Positions 8,006 through 19,375 of a stretch of DNA of 56,096 nucleotides are shown here, one piece after another. The stretch lies in assembly GCA_019116025.1 (NCBI GenBank), contig DXCM01000017.1, forward strand, positions 1-56,096. Reading direction: 5' to 3'. Position numbers and translations under genes: made by a program. The notes under the pieces are model-generated. The model was not told the DNA's origin, made no database searches, and was given only the letters and a program-made list of their open reading frames with translations. Each line of letters starts with the position of its first letter. Positions within the stretch are counted from its first letter, which is position 1. Source of the stretch: Candidatus Companilactobacillus pullicola (GTDB taxonomy: Bacteria > Bacillota > Bacilli > Lactobacillales > Lactobacillaceae).

Positions 8006-8084
8006 GATTTAAAGGTAATATTTGAAATAGAAAGTACACCGGATTAAATAATTTATCTCAAACTAAACAATCAAAGTACTCTTT

Positions 8085-8257
8085 AGTCCGGAGCAAAAAT
8101 TGGGAATGCGTTCAGCTATGAGATTATTGTTATCGGCTTTGCCGATTACAATAAGGCCGACTTCGGAGATCCATTATTTTGCACGAAGTGAAAAATAATT
8201 AGTTCAAAATCGCGCCCATAGCGTTCCAACAGCATTCCCAATTTTTGTGGAGGACGG
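8085..8257 (-). repeat. Family A/B structured repeat, type B
   Basis: On the minus strand the element starts CCGTCCTCCAC and ends GCTCCGGACT. The outer arms are AAAAATTGGGAATGC/GCATTCCCAATTTTT, and the core carries GGAACGCTATGG and TTGTAATCGGC/GCCGATAACAA. It is nearly identical to 11075-11247, differing mainly by CTTCGGAG in place of CTTTTGAA. About 80 nt beyond the GCTCCGGACT end is also conserved between copies, so the mobile or duplicated unit is longer than the hairpin itself. Confidence 0.88.
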
Positions 8258-8614
8258 GAATTTAAGCACATCCCAACCCCACAAATAATAAGCAGAGAAT
8301 CATAAACCAAAAATATACCATTATTTAGTTTGCTTTTTAATTCAATAATAGAAAAATTATTTTATAAATTTATGAACACCATATGAACAGCATAACTATA
8401 CAATATAGATACATGCGAAAGAACAAAATAATTGTTCTAACTTCTGACTTATTATCACCCTCGGATAATTTGACTGAATAACATGTGTACTATCAAAACA
8501 CTGTTTTCCCTAATTACCAGTAGTGTACTGATATACTCTAATATTAATGTTACAGTTCACCCTTCGATACTGCGCTTTAATATAGAGATTCTCAAACATA
8601 CAATATTCCATTGA
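8258..8614. other. Intergenic stretch with no gene found
   Basis: The sequence is AT-rich with stop codons in all frames and no ribosome site followed by a usable frame. I see no strong hairpin and no promoter clearly aimed at a gene. Confidence 0.5.
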
Positions 8615-8649
8615 AAAAAGCCGTGACCTCATCAATCACGACTTTTTTT
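8615..8649 (-). terminator. Terminator of ilvE
   Basis: Read on the minus strand, GTCGTGATT and its partner GGTCACGGC form a stem followed by a run of Ts, starting a few bases after the ilvE stop. Confidence 0.8.
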
Positions 8650-8650
8650 G

Positions 8651-9682
8651 CTATTCTACGGTTTGTACCCAACCTTCAGGGGCCTCAACAGTTCCGAATT
8701 GAATTCCTGTTAAAGTATCATAAAGTTTCTTTGTAACGGGGCCAACCTCTGTTTCACTATAGAAGACATGTAAGTTGCCTTTGTGTTCCAAACCACCAAT
8801 TGGTGAAATAACAGCGGCTGTACCACAAGCTCCGGCTTCCTTAAATTTGTCTAACTGATCAATATAAACATCGCCTTCTTCAGCACCAAGACCAAGACGG
8901 TTCTTTGCTAACCAGAGTAGGGAGTACTTTGTAATACTTGGCAAAATTGATGGTGATTTAGGAGTTACGAAGACGTTATCCTTAGTGATACCAAAGAAAT
9001 TGGCTGATCCCACTTCTTCAATTTTTTCATGGTTGATAGGGTCTAGATAGACACAGTCAGCAAATCCATTCTTATGAGCTTCGTCACCAGGATAAAGACT
9101 GGCAGCATAGTTTCCACCGACTTTACTTTGACCAGTACCTTTATGAGCAGCACGGTCATATTGTGAAGTTGTAAAGTTAACGGGTGTAAGTCCACCTTTA
9201 AAGTAGTTACCAACAGGCATGGCAAAGATAGTAAAGACGTACTCAGATGCGGGATGAACGCCAATTTGAGCCCCTGTACCGATGATCAATGGACGTAGAT
9301 AAAGAGTAGCACCAGTTCCATAAGGAGGGACAAAGTCAGCATTAGCCTTAACTACTTCTTTAACCGCTTCAACAAATTTATCTTCAGGAAAGACAGGCAT
9401 TAGTAATCTTTCACAAGATTCCTTCATTCGACTAGCGTTACGATCAGGTCTGAATAGTTGGATGCTGCCATCTGGAGTACGATAGGCTTTCATTCCCTCA
9501 AAGGCTGCTTGGCCGTAATGTAAAACAGTAGAAGCTTCACTAATATGAAGAGTGCTGTCCTCAGTTAAACCAGCATCTTGCCAGGCACCATCCTTAAAGT
9601 GGGCGATGAAACGATAAGGTAAGTCCATATAATCAAATCCCAGATTATTCCAATCAATTGTTTTTGGATCTGCTTTTGCCAT
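8651..9682 (-). CDS. ilvE: Branched-chain amino acid aminotransferase
   Basis: This PLP enzyme interconverts leucine, isoleucine or valine and their 2-oxo acids. Starting at the ATG at 9682, which has AAGGAGA 9 nt upstream, it has 343 residues; the ATG at 9703 is upstream of that ribosome site. The PLP lysine is Lys187 in GQSKVGGNYA. FEGMKAYR (61-68) and the C-terminal GTAAVISPIGG are fold class IV signatures. The gene is monocistronic with its own terminator. No ilv biosynthesis genes are nearby, so a catabolic or scavenging role, together with brnQ elsewhere in the window, is plausible. Confidence 0.95.
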   Translation of the reverse strand: MAKADPKTIDWNNLGFDYMDLPYRFIAHFKDGAWQDAGLTEDSTLHISEASTVLHYGQAAFEGMKAYRTPDGSIQLFRPDRNASRMKESCERLLMPVFPEDKFVEAVKEVVKANADFVPPYGTGATLYLRPLIIGTGAQIGVHPASEYVFTIFAMPVGNYFKGGLTPVNFTTSQYDRAAHKGTGQSKVGGNYAASLYPGDEAHKNGFADCVYLDPINHEKIEEVGSANFFGITKDNVFVTPKSPSILPSITKYSLLWLAKNRLGLGAEEGDVYIDQLDKFKEAGACGTAAVISPIGGLEHKGNLHVFYSETEVGPVTKKLYDTLTGIQFGTVEAPEGWVQTVE

Positions 9683-9834
9683 AATTAAAATCTCCTTACT
9701 CAAATTAAAATAATATTAAATAGATTAAATTTATCATAATTAATGATTCAAGAAGTGTCAATCAAGTTAAGACATTTATTTCGCATTATGGATAAGAATG
9801 ACTACAATATAGGGGAGGTGAGAGGAGAAAACTC

Positions 9835-10686
9835 ATGAATAAGAAAAAAATTACTCTTTCAACTGCAGTAGCGATAGTCCTAGTAATTTTAGGAGTATTT
9901 ACCTACAGCTCTCATGTGCAAGCAGCTAAGTCCAAAAAGTATGTTCAGGAATCGATACCAACACTCTTTTTTCATGGCTACGGTAGTAGTTTTCGAGCAG
10001 AGACTCAAATGACAGGAGCTTCTAAAAAAGCTGGTGTAACAAAGACAATCGTCAGAGTTAATGTCAGTCCTAACGGCTACGCTAAGATAATTGGTTCAAT
10101 TCCCAAAAAAGCCAAGAACCCAATTGTAGAAGTCAATTACGATAATAGTAAGATGACTAATTATCATACAGCCGGATTGTGGGCTAAGAACGTTATTGAA
10201 GCTTTGCAAAAAGATTACAAGTTTAAAAAAGTTAATTTTGTTGGTCACTCAATGGGAAATATGGCCATCAATTATTACATTTTGGACAATTACAACAATA
10301 AGAAATTGCCAAAGGTCAATAAAGTAGTCGATATTGCCGGACATTTTGACGGTATTATTGATGTAGATGATGAACCAGGAGATATTACTCTAGCTAAAAA
10401 TGGTAAACCAACACCGATGAATCAGTTTTATCGAGAATTATTGAAGTTGAGAGAAGTTTATCCAACTAATACACGAGTGCTCAATATCTTTGGTGATAAA
10501 AACGATGGAACCCATTCAGATGGGGCTGTCTCTAATGCCTCATCACAATCTCTGAGATACCTAGTTTCAGGTCGTGCTAAATCTTACCGTGAAAAGAAGA
10601 TTGTCGGTAAAATGGCACAACACAGCAAGTTACACGAGAACAAGCAAGTTGATAAAATTTTAATTAACTTCCTGTGGAAAAAATAG
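9835..10686 (+). CDS. Secreted alpha/beta hydrolase, DUF915 family
   Basis: The 283-residue protein has an N-terminal signal or anchor (about 8-30, ending HVQAA), then an alpha/beta hydrolase domain with FFHGYG (oxyanion region), the nucleophile elbow VGHSMGN (Ser139), an acidic residue in FGDKNDGTHSDG, and a late His in MAQHSKLHEN. DUF915 proteins are extracytoplasmic esterase/lipase-like enzymes common in lactobacilli; the substrate is unknown. The ribosome site GGAGGTGAGAGGAG is very strong. A probable -10 (TACAAT) lies near 9804. A type A repeat follows 43 nt after the stop. Confidence 0.85.
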   Translation: MNKKKITLSTAVAIVLVILGVFTYSSHVQAAKSKKYVQESIPTLFFHGYGSSFRAETQMTGASKKAGVTKTIVRVNVSPNGYAKIIGSIPKKAKNPIVEVNYDNSKMTNYHTAGLWAKNVIEALQKDYKFKKVNFVGHSMGNMAINYYILDNYNNKKLPKVNKVVDIAGHFDGIIDVDDEPGDITLAKNGKPTPMNQFYRELLKLREVYPTNTRVLNIFGDKNDGTHSDGAVSNASSQSLRYLVSGRAKSYREKKIVGKMAQHSKLHENKQVDKILINFLWKK

Positions 10687-10728
10687 TATTTAATAAGAAT
10701 TTGTACCAACCGATGTGGTTAAAATATG

Positions 10729-10902
10729 CCGTCGGTAGTAAAAAATCTGTGAGCCGCTGGAACGTGGTGGACACGGCTTGAAGCTAATAATTTTGTACTG
10801 CGTACAAAATCATGGATCTCCAAGTCCGGTCTTATACTAACCTTGCTTCGCAAGCTAAGTATAATGGCACCACTGAGGGCTCACAGTTTTTTTACTACCG
10901 AC
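10729..10902 (+). repeat. Family A/B structured repeat, type A
   Basis: Near-perfect outer arms of about 25 nt run CCGTCGGTAGTA...GTGAGCC and GGCTCAC...TACTACCGAC. Inner helices are GTGGTG/CACCAC, CGGCTTG/CAAGTCCG, ATTTTGTAC/GTACAAAAT, and TTATACT/AGTATAA capped by CTTGCTTCGCAAG. It follows the hydrolase gene in the same orientation and faces 11075-11247. Confidence 0.9.
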
Positions 10903-10943
10903 TAGATTCGTGGTTTTTCACTGTTTAGAATTGTTAACAATAA

Positions 10944-10995
10944 AAGAAGAAGCATCCATATCAACCAATGTATCCGGTTATATGGATGCTTCTTT
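10944..10995. terminator. Two-way hairpin between convergent repeats
   Basis: AAGAAGCATCCATAT pairs with ATATGGATGCTTCTT, with A-rich and T-rich flanks. Position and form match 7955-8005. Confidence 0.75.
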
Positions 10996-11074
10996 CGATT
11001 TAAAAGTGATTTTTAGAATAGAAAGGATACTGGATTAAATAATTCATTGTAATTAAACAATAGAAGTACTCTTT

Positions 11075-11247
11075 AGTCCGGAGCAAAAATTGGGAATGCG
11101 TTCAGCTATGAGATTATTGTTATCGGCTTTGCCGATTACAATAAGGCCGACTTTTGAAATCCATTATTTTGCACGAAGTGAAAAATAATTAGTTCAAAAT
11201 CGCGCCCATAGCGTTCCAACAGCATTCCCAATTTTTGTGGAGGACGG
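11075..11247 (-). repeat. Family A/B structured repeat, type B
   Basis: Same layout as 8085-8257. On the minus strand it lies 54 nt beyond the stop of the SHOCT gene and in the same orientation, so it would be part of that gene's 3' transcript. Confidence 0.88.
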
Positions 11248-11300
11248 GAATTTAAATCTATCCCTATCCCGACCAAACTCCAATAAGAATTTCTAATAAG

Positions 11301-11531
11301 TTATTTAGTCAAATTTTCTTTTCGCTTTTCATAATCCGCATCGGAAACTTTACCCTGAGCATACTCACGATCCAGTACCTCTAAAGCACTGTTTTGTTTA
11401 TGACCATTTTGTCTGCTGAAAAGGTAAACGGCTGCGATGATGATCAATAGGATGATGATTCCGTAGAAGAGAAATCCTCCACCCATGAAGCCCATACCAC
11501 CAAAAAAGTGGCAACCAGATAATCCCATCAT
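11301..11531 (-). CDS. SHOCT-domain small membrane protein
   Basis: The 76-residue protein has a Gly/Phe/Met-rich start (about 1-20), one transmembrane helix (about 21-39, FYGIIILLIIIAAVYLF), and a C-terminal SHOCT motif of about 30 residues (LEVLDREYAQGKVSDADYEK). SHOCT is a short module thought to mediate oligomerisation; the function here is unknown. A good site, AAAGGAGA, precedes ATGATG at 11531. A consensus promoter lies just upstream (11565-11593). Confidence 0.8.
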   Translation of the reverse strand: MMGLSGCHFFGGMGFMGGGFLFYGIIILLIIIAAVYLFSRQNGHKQNSALEVLDREYAQGKVSDADYEKRKENLTK

Positions 11532-11564
11532 AATAAGGCATCTCCTTTAAATGGATTTACCTTA

Positions 11565-11593
11565 ATTATAGATAGGGATGAGGGGACTAACAA
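11565..11593 (-). promoter_or_regulatory. Promoter of the SHOCT gene
   Basis: On the minus strand TTGTTA (11593-11588) and TATAAT (11570-11565) are separated by 17 nt, close to the sigma-A optimum. Confidence 0.75.
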
Positions 11594-11617
11594 TTTAATT
11601 GCTTGCACATAAGAAGA

Positions 11618-14066
<2,449 letters not shown>

Positions 14067-14067
<1 letters not shown>

Positions 14068-15251
14068 TATTTTTCCACCTCTGTAATAGCAATTTCTCTA
14101 GGTCCGTCAGCAATTTCAGCAATGTAAAAGTCAGCGGCGTAACCAATTTCTTTTTGATAAATTTGGCCAACATTTTTCTTGAAGGCGTCAACTTTATCCT
14201 TATCGACAATGGCAATAGCACAGCCACCAAAACCAGCACCAACCATACGGGCACCGAGGACACCATCTTGTTCCCAAGCTGCGGCGACTAAAGTATCGAG
14301 TTCTTTACCGGTTACTTCGTAGTCGTAGTGCAATGAAATGTGAGAAGCATTGACTAACTTACCAAACTCTTCCAAGTTGTTTTCTTTAAGGTAGTTGATA
14401 GCCTTAAGGGTTCTTTGATTTTCAAAGACAGCGTGACGGGCACGACGAATCAAAATATCATCATTGATTAAGTATGAATTACGGTCGAAATCATCAATTG
14501 ATAACTCACCAAGTGAATTGATAGCTAATTTAGTTTGAAGCAGTTTCAAAGCTTGCTCACATTGACTGCGACGTTCGTTATATTTGGAATCAGCCAAAGT
14601 ACGATGTTTATTAGTGTTCATGATAACAATCACGTTGTTACCCAATTCAACAGGAGCGTAGTGATATTCCATAGTATTGGTATCAAGTAGAATAGCTTGA
14701 TTTTCCTTACCCATACCAACAGCAAACTGGTCCATAATTCCAGAGTTAACGCCGATGAAGTCATTTTCGTCTTTTTGTCCCATCTTAACTAGGTCAAGTT
14801 GATCAATGTCGAGAGAAAAGACGTCTTTGAGAATTGTTCCCATTAATAATTCAATTGAAGCGGAAGAAGATAATCCGGCTCCGTCAGGTAAATTACCATG
14901 GATATAAAGATTAAAACCGTGGTCTAACTTGTAACCAGCTTTAGTAATAAAATAGATCATCCCTTTAGGATAATTGGCCCAATCATCATCTTTGTTAAAT
15001 TTGAGGTCATCAAGTGAGAATGAAACAATTCCCTTATCGGGTAAATTTTCAGAGAACATTTGAACGGTATTGTCATCACGCTTTCCATAAGCAGCATAAG
15101 TTCCAAGACTGATAGCACAAGGGAAAACATTGCCGCCATTATAATCGGTATGTTCACCGATCAGATTGATGCGGCCTGGTGAAAAGAAGAGCTTTTCAGC
15201 AGTCTGATTGAATTTGTCAGCAAATCCTTCTAAAAGTGTATTGGTATTCAT
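14067..15251 (-). CDS. galK: Galactokinase
   Basis: Galactokinase phosphorylates galactose with ATP. The start is the ATG at 15251, which has TGGAGGA 8 nt upstream; the ATG at 15287 would overlap the operator. The 394-residue protein shows the family signature [16 protein letters not shown], the GHMP ATP loop [10 protein letters not shown] and a C-terminal [10 protein letters not shown]. It is the first gene of galK-galT-galR. The leader contains a LacI-type inverted repeat and a cre-like site, so control by GalR and catabolite repression is likely. Confidence 0.95.
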
Positions 15252-15267
15252 AATTAATCCTCCATTT

Positions 15268-15281
15268 AGTAAATGTTTACT
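15268..15281. promoter_or_regulatory. Probable GalR operator
   Basis: AGTAAATGTTTACT has matching 6-nt arms (AGTAAA/TTTACT) and lies 17 nt before the galK start, next to its ribosome site. Confidence 0.55.
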
Positions 15282-15290
15282 TAACAAAAA

Positions 15291-15304
15291 TGATAGCGCT
15301 TTCC
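15291..15304. promoter_or_regulatory. cre-like site of the gal operon
   Basis: On the minus strand, GGAAAGCGCTATCA matches 13 of 14 positions of the CcpA consensus (only the first base differs). It lies 40 nt before the galK start, so catabolite repression of galactose use is expected. Confidence 0.65.
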
Positions 15305-15396
15305 GATAACTAAAACAAGCCTATCAATTTAAAAAATATAATAAAATGTTATTATTATATGCATGAATACAATGTCACGTTAGAAAGAGGAAAAAT

Positions 15397-16263
15397 ATGA
15401 AAACGGCAGTTGTAACTGACACAGCATCGTACTTAACACCTGAGCAAATCAAGCAATACAACATTACCGTCTTACCGATCACGGTTATTTTGGGGGACAA
15501 GCAATACAAAGAAACAGAAGAATTAACAGATCAAAAATTTTATGACTATTTACGTAATGAACCTGAATTACCAACGACCGCTCAAGTTTCAATGGGGCAA
15601 ATCCAAGAAGCTTACGATCGTTTAGTAGCGGAAGGTTATGACACAATTATTTCGATTCACTTATCATTAGGAATTACTTCATTCATGGATAATTTAAGAA
15701 TGTTTGTCAAAGACTATGACAAAGCTAAAGTTTATCCATTCGATTCAATGGCCGCTAGTGCTGCCGAAGCTGACTTAGTTATGTTGGCTGGTTCAATGGC
15801 ACAAAAGGGCGAAGATCCTGAAAAAATTGTTGTGAAGATGGAAGAGTTACGTGACTCAACCGATATTTATTTTGCCGTTAATGACTTGAAACATTTGAGT
15901 CGTACAGGACGTTTAAGTAATCATTCAGCTATTATTGGTAGTTTATTAGATGTGAAGCCATTATTGACTTTTAAAGATGGTAAGATTTTTGCAATTGGTA
16001 AAGAAAGAACGATGCACCGTGCCTTTCGCGTGATTGCTTTAGAAATACAAAAATATGCAGACGCACATCCAGACTGGAAGTTACATATTACGATTGTTGA
16101 TTCTAATAATCGTGAAATGTTGGAAAAGTGGAGTAATGATTTCCAAACTAATTTCCCTAATGCTCGCATTTCAACGAGTCATTTAGGCCCAGCCATCAGT
16201 GTTCATACTGGTGAAAAGACTATGGGTGTCGTTTGGGATAGGGACTTATTAAATGAAGACTAG
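15397..16263 (+). CDS. DegV family fatty-acid-binding protein
   Basis: The 288-residue protein begins TAVVTDTASYLTPEQ, the first strand of the DegV fold, has ISIHLSLGITSFMDN with the Thr/Ser residues that contact the acyl carboxylate, and the late motif DLKHLSRTGRLSN. DegV/FakB proteins bind fatty acids and present them to the kinase FakA for incorporation into phospholipid. Which FakB class this is cannot be told. GAAAGAGGA precedes the start. The end overlaps the next gene by 11 nt. Confidence 0.9.
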   Translation: MKTAVVTDTASYLTPEQIKQYNITVLPITVILGDKQYKETEELTDQKFYDYLRNEPELPTTAQVSMGQIQEAYDRLVAEGYDTIISIHLSLGITSFMDNLRMFVKDYDKAKVYPFDSMAASAAEADLVMLAGSMAQKGEDPEKIVVKMEELRDSTDIYFAVNDLKHLSRTGRLSNHSAIIGSLLDVKPLLTFKDGKIFAIGKERTMHRAFRVIALEIQKYADAHPDWKLHITIVDSNNREMLEKWSNDFQTNFPNARISTSHLGPAISVHTGEKTMGVVWDRDLLNED

Positions 16264-16606
16264 AATTATGCTTTACGTTGATGACGTTGATATGAACGTT
16301 GAATTTTGGGTGGAAGAGTTTGGAGCAAAAGTTGTTGCTCGTCAAACTTTAAATGGTGGTTACCAAAATGTTATCTTGGGAATTTCTGCGGAAACTGAGT
16401 TATCGATTTTTCCTAAGGATTATATCAGAATTTATTCTCCCGAGGTGGATGAGAATGTGCCTTCATTGATGTTCTTCTCAAATCGTTTTAATGAGTTACA
16501 TGATGATTTGTTGAGTGCTGGTGAGGTTTCTGAGGTTAATGGTGTTTTGACCTTTAACTTTCAGGATCCTGAGGGTAACTATTTTGTTGTTGCTCAGGGG
16601 GAATAG
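16253..16606 (+). CDS. VOC (glyoxalase/bleomycin-resistance) superfamily protein
   Basis: The 117-residue, single-domain protein has the VOC half-motifs RIMLYVDDVDMNVEFWVEEFG at the start and NFQDPEGNYFVVAQ at the end. Its start overlaps the DegV gene by 11 nt; an internal ATG at 16268 is possible but less likely. Substrate unknown. Its stop is followed after only 10 nt by a fragment of a type B repeat. Confidence 0.75.
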   Translation: MKTRIMLYVDDVDMNVEFWVEEFGAKVVARQTLNGGYQNVILGISAETELSIFPKDYIRIYSPEVDENVPSLMFFSNRFNELHDDLLSAGEVSEVNGVLTFNFQDPEGNYFVVAQGE

Positions 16607-16616
16607 TGATTGATTG

Positions 16617-16655
16617 CCGTCCTCCGCAAAAATTGGGAATGCTGTTGGAGTGGAC
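16617..16655 (+). repeat. Left fragment of a type B repeat
   Basis: CCGTCCTCCGCAAAAATTGG followed by GAATGC and a short TTGGAGTGGAC is the left arm and first core bases of a type B element. The rest is missing. The sequence continues directly into the 5' flank of the type A copy at 16721. Confidence 0.75.
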
Positions 16656-16720
16656 AATGATCTCGGTTCTTACTCAAACTTGGTTGTAACGTTAATACTA
16701 ACTGATGTAGTTGAAATATT

Positions 16721-16894
16721 CCGTCGTCCGCAAAAAATCTGTGGGCCACTGGAACGTGGTGGACACGGCTTGAAGCTAATAATTTTTCACTTTGTGAAAA
16801 ATCATGGATCTCCAAGTCCGGTCTTCTACTAACCTTGCTACGCAAGCTAAGTAGAATGGCACCACTGAGAGCCCACAGATTTTTTACTACCGAC
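16721..16894 (+). repeat. Family A/B structured repeat, hybrid type A
   Basis: The left end CCGTCGTCCGC resembles type B, while the right end ACTACCGAC is type A. Outer arms are AAAAAATCTGTGGGCC and GGCTCTCAGTGG-type partner bases (GAGCCCACAGATTTTTT). This copy and its 56-nt 5' flank (from 16665) are almost identical to 55858-56087, pointing to recent duplication. Confidence 0.88.
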
Positions 16895-16962
16895 TAGACA
16901 TTCGTTTCTAATATTATCGAAAAAAATACAGCAATTAGATATCATCTAATCTTACATGGTTA

Positions 16963-17020
16963 AAAAGAACCTTATTAGAATTCATACGTTTAGGGCGTAT
17001 GGTTCTAATAAGGTTCTTTT
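16963..17020. terminator. Long two-way terminator hairpin
   Basis: AAAGAACCTTATTAGAA pairs with TTCTAATAAGGTTCTTT, with an inner CATACG/CGTATG, giving a stem of over 20 bp. It sits between the plus-strand repeat and the minus-strand family C element. Confidence 0.85.
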
Positions 17021-17055
17021 TGTATTCAGAATAGGGGGAATTCTGTTTTTTAATA

Positions 17056-17200
17056 ACCAATGTTCTATGTTTAATAGTGAAAACGAGTTGCACAGGCCAA
17101 ACTCCTATGCTTTGCTACAGTCCTGAAATTGTACGCATAGTACGCGTACGATTCCAGGGCTTAGGCAAATGCTCAGAGTCTAAGCGGGCCTGCTTCGCTC
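17056..17200 (-). repeat. Family C 3'-UTR structured repeat, copy 2
   Basis: On the minus strand AGAGCGAAGCAGGCC abuts the PTS gene's stop codon. Helices are CAGGCC/GGCCTG, AGACTC/GAGTTT, and CCTG..AAT..GTACG with CGTAC..ATT..CAGG. Conserved loops TTTGCCTAAG and TGTAGCAAA are present. The tail GTTTTCACTAT and CATAGAACATTGG closes it. Confidence 0.85.
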
Positions 17201-17201
17201 T

Positions 17202-19160
17202 CTAAACATTGGCAACTGCTGCGTAGCCTTGGGTCAACTCTGTTAAAGCTACGATGTCATCGCCAGATTTAACGTCTGTTTTATTCAACTTATCTACATC
17301 GCCATAAGCGGTTGTGTTGGTTACAACGATCATTACGGTTGGGTCATAACCGGCAGCTTGAATTTTTTCAATATCGAAGGTGCCTAGTAGATCGCCTTTT
17401 TTAACTGTGTCGCCTTGTTTGACGTTAGATGTGAAATGTTGTCCTTTGAGGTCTACGGTGTCGATTCCTAAGTGAATTAGTACTTCGGCACCGTCATTGG
17501 TTTTGATTCCATAAGCATGTTTAGTAGCGTAGGCAACTGTAACAGTTCCGTCGGCTACGGCGTAAACGTTGTTGTCTGTGGGTTTGATGGCAGCGCCTTT
17601 GCCCATAATTTCTGCGGAGAAAACTTGGTCGTTAACATCTTTTAAGCTAATTAGTTCACCAGATACGGGGGCAGCGATTAATTCGTCAGCAACTTCTGAA
17701 CTGTCTTCGTCACTGTCTTTGTTTTCAACTGGTTTGGCAGTTGTTACTTTGTCGAATTTCATACCGTAAACGTATGTCAAAGTGAATCCTAAAGCAATAC
17801 TGATTAAAATACTGATGAAGAATGGTAGGTAATACTTAGGTGGGAAGGAAATGAATCCAATGATACCGGCAGCTCCTAGGGCACTAGATAGTACGTGGAA
17901 GATGCCGATGAAGATACAGGCAATTCCTGAAGCAATCATGGCACAGATGAATGGGTAACGTAATTTTAAGTTAACACCGAAAATAGCTGGTTCAGTGATT
18001 CCTAATAGGGCTGATAGTCCAGCTGATGAAGCTAAACCTTTTTGTTTCTTGTCTTTAGAGATGAAGAAGATTGCAAGACAGGCGGCACCTTGAGCAGCGT
18101 TGGCCATTGATGCGATTGGGAAGAAGAAATCGCCACCGGTTTTAGCAATATTAGTTAGTAATTGTGTTTCGATGGCAGGGAAACTTTGATGCAATCCGGT
18201 AATAACGATAGGTGAGTAGAAAGTACCGAAGATGGCTGTTCCAATGAAGCCTGTTGTGTTGTACATCCAAACGATACCGTTAGTTAGTCCGTCGGAAACA
18301 ACTCTCATGATAGGTCCAACACCGATAAAAGTTAGAAGTCCAGTAACGATTACGGCTAGTAATGGGGTAAAAATAAAATCGAGGGTTGCTGGCATGTGTT
18401 TGTGGAGCCATTTTTCAATAGTAGCTAAGATCCAGGCAACAGCAAGCACTGGCAAAACTTGGCCTTGATATCCGGCTTGAGCAACCTTTAATCCAAAGAC
18501 GTTCCAATAAGTCATTTTTCCAGCGGCCATGACGTTGGCTACATCGTAACCATTGACCAAGGCTGGCATAACCATTGCCATACCAATTGCGGCACCTAGA
18601 TAAGGATTACCGCCAAAACGTTTGGTAGCTGAGAAACCAATTAATACGGGCATGAAAGTGAAAGGTGCTGAAGCCAAAAGATTAATCAGTTCAGCGACAC
18701 CTTTCATACCAGGGTACATTTGAACAACTGATTGAGCACCGAAAAGATTTGGTGAAGTTAAAACGTTGTTCAAAGCCATCAATAGACCACCAGCAACTAA
18801 GGCCGGAATTAAAGGAACAAAAATATCAGAAAGAAGTTTTACAAAGGCCATGATGGGATTGGTTTTTTTACCGTCAGCGGCTAGATTTTTAAGATCATCT
18901 GGGGTAACTGTTTTGAGACCAGTCTTTTGGATCAAGAAATCATAGACTTTATCGACATCTCCAGGTCCAATGATGATTTGATACTGACCATTCATGCTAA
19001 AAGTACCTTTAACATCATCGTCGTTATCTAATCCTTTTTGATCGATTTTCTTTTCATCTTTAACAACTAATCTTAATCGAGTTGCACAGTGGGCGGCCGC
19101 AATTAAATTGTCACGTCCCACATAATTAAGCACTCGACCCGCAACTTGTTCATGATTCAT
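17202..19160 (-). CDS. PTS sucrose-type EIIBCA permease
   Basis: The 652-residue protein imports and phosphorylates a disaccharide, most likely sucrose from its place opposite scrB. Domain order is EIIB (1-90, phosphocysteine Cys25 in HCATRLRL), EIIC with about ten membrane segments (about 105-480, including [18 protein letters not shown]), a linker rich in Asp/Ser/Glu, and EIIA-Glc type (about 500-650, phospho-His near 563 in LIHLGIDTV). The promoter overlaps a ScrR-like operator and a cre-like site follows the -10. The stop codon directly abuts a family C element. Another glucoside is possible as substrate. Confidence 0.9.
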   Translation of the reverse strand: MNHEQVAGRVLNYVGRDNLIAAAHCATRLRLVVKDEKKIDQKGLDNDDDVKGTFSMNGQYQIIIGPGDVDKVYDFLIQKTGLKTVTPDDLKNLAADGKKTNPIMAFVKLLSDIFVPLIPALVAGGLLMALNNVLTSPNLFGAQSVVQMYPGMKGVAELINLLASAPFTFMPVLIGFSATKRFGGNPYLGAAIGMAMVMPALVNGYDVANVMAAGKMTYWNVFGLKVAQAGYQGQVLPVLAVAWILATIEKWLHKHMPATLDFIFTPLLAVIVTGLLTFIGVGPIMRVVSDGLTNGIVWMYNTTGFIGTAIFGTFYSPIVITGLHQSFPAIETQLLTNIAKTGGDFFFPIASMANAAQGAACLAIFFISKDKKQKGLASSAGLSALLGITEPAIFGVNLKLRYPFICAMIASGIACIFIGIFHVLSSALGAAGIIGFISFPPKYYLPFFISILISIALGFTLTYVYGMKFDKVTTAKPVENKDSDEDSSEVADELIAAPVSGELISLKDVNDQVFSAEIMGKGAAIKPTDNNVYAVADGTVTVAYATKHAYGIKTNDGAEVLIHLGIDTVDLKGQHFTSNVKQGDTVKKGDLLGTFDIEKIQAAGYDPTVMIVVTNTTAYGDVDKLNKTDVKSGDDIVALTELTQGYAAVANV

Positions 19161-19182
19161 AGTTATTTCCTCCTATAACGAA

Positions 19183-19196
19183 TGTAAGCGTTTCGA
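19183..19196. promoter_or_regulatory. cre-like site in the scr divergon
   Basis: TCGAAACGCTTACA on the minus strand matches 12 of 14 cre positions and lies between the -10 and the start of the PTS gene, where a bound CcpA would act as a roadblock. Confidence 0.5.
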
Positions 19197-19203
19197 TAAC
19201 TTA

Positions 19204-19242
19204 ATAATACATGCATTTTTAAAATTGTCAAACGTTTAACAA
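19204..19242 (-). promoter_or_regulatory. Promoter and operator of the sucrose PTS gene
   Basis: On the minus strand TTGACA (19231-19226) and TATTAT (19209-19204) are 16 nt apart. The -35 lies inside the inverted repeat TTGTCAAACGTTTAACAA (19225-19242), the likely ScrR site. Confidence 0.7.
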
Positions 19243-19302
19243 TTTTATTTTGAAATATTTATTGCAAACGATTAACATGTTGTTAAATATAGATTTATAA
19301 AA

Positions 19303-19343
19303 ATGTCATACGTTTGACAATTATAGATAGAACAAGTTACAAT
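19303..19343 (+). promoter_or_regulatory. Promoter and operator of scrB-scrR
   Basis: TTGACA (19314-19319) and TACAAT (19338-19343) have an 18-nt spacer. The -35 is covered by ATGTCATACGTTTGACAA (19303-19320), near-identical to the operator at 19225-19242. One repressor can therefore shut both divergent promoters. Confidence 0.7.
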
Positions 19344-19375
19344 GTAGCCAATCAAAGAAAGTATGAGTCGAAGTT

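Noticed and set aside
10729..11247. Repeat pair as a simple miniature transposon (MITE) with target duplications
   Set aside because: I looked for short direct repeats directly outside the ends CCGTC...CCGAC and found none that recur. Conserved flanks of up to 80 nt also blur the ends. Mobility is not excluded, only this simple form.
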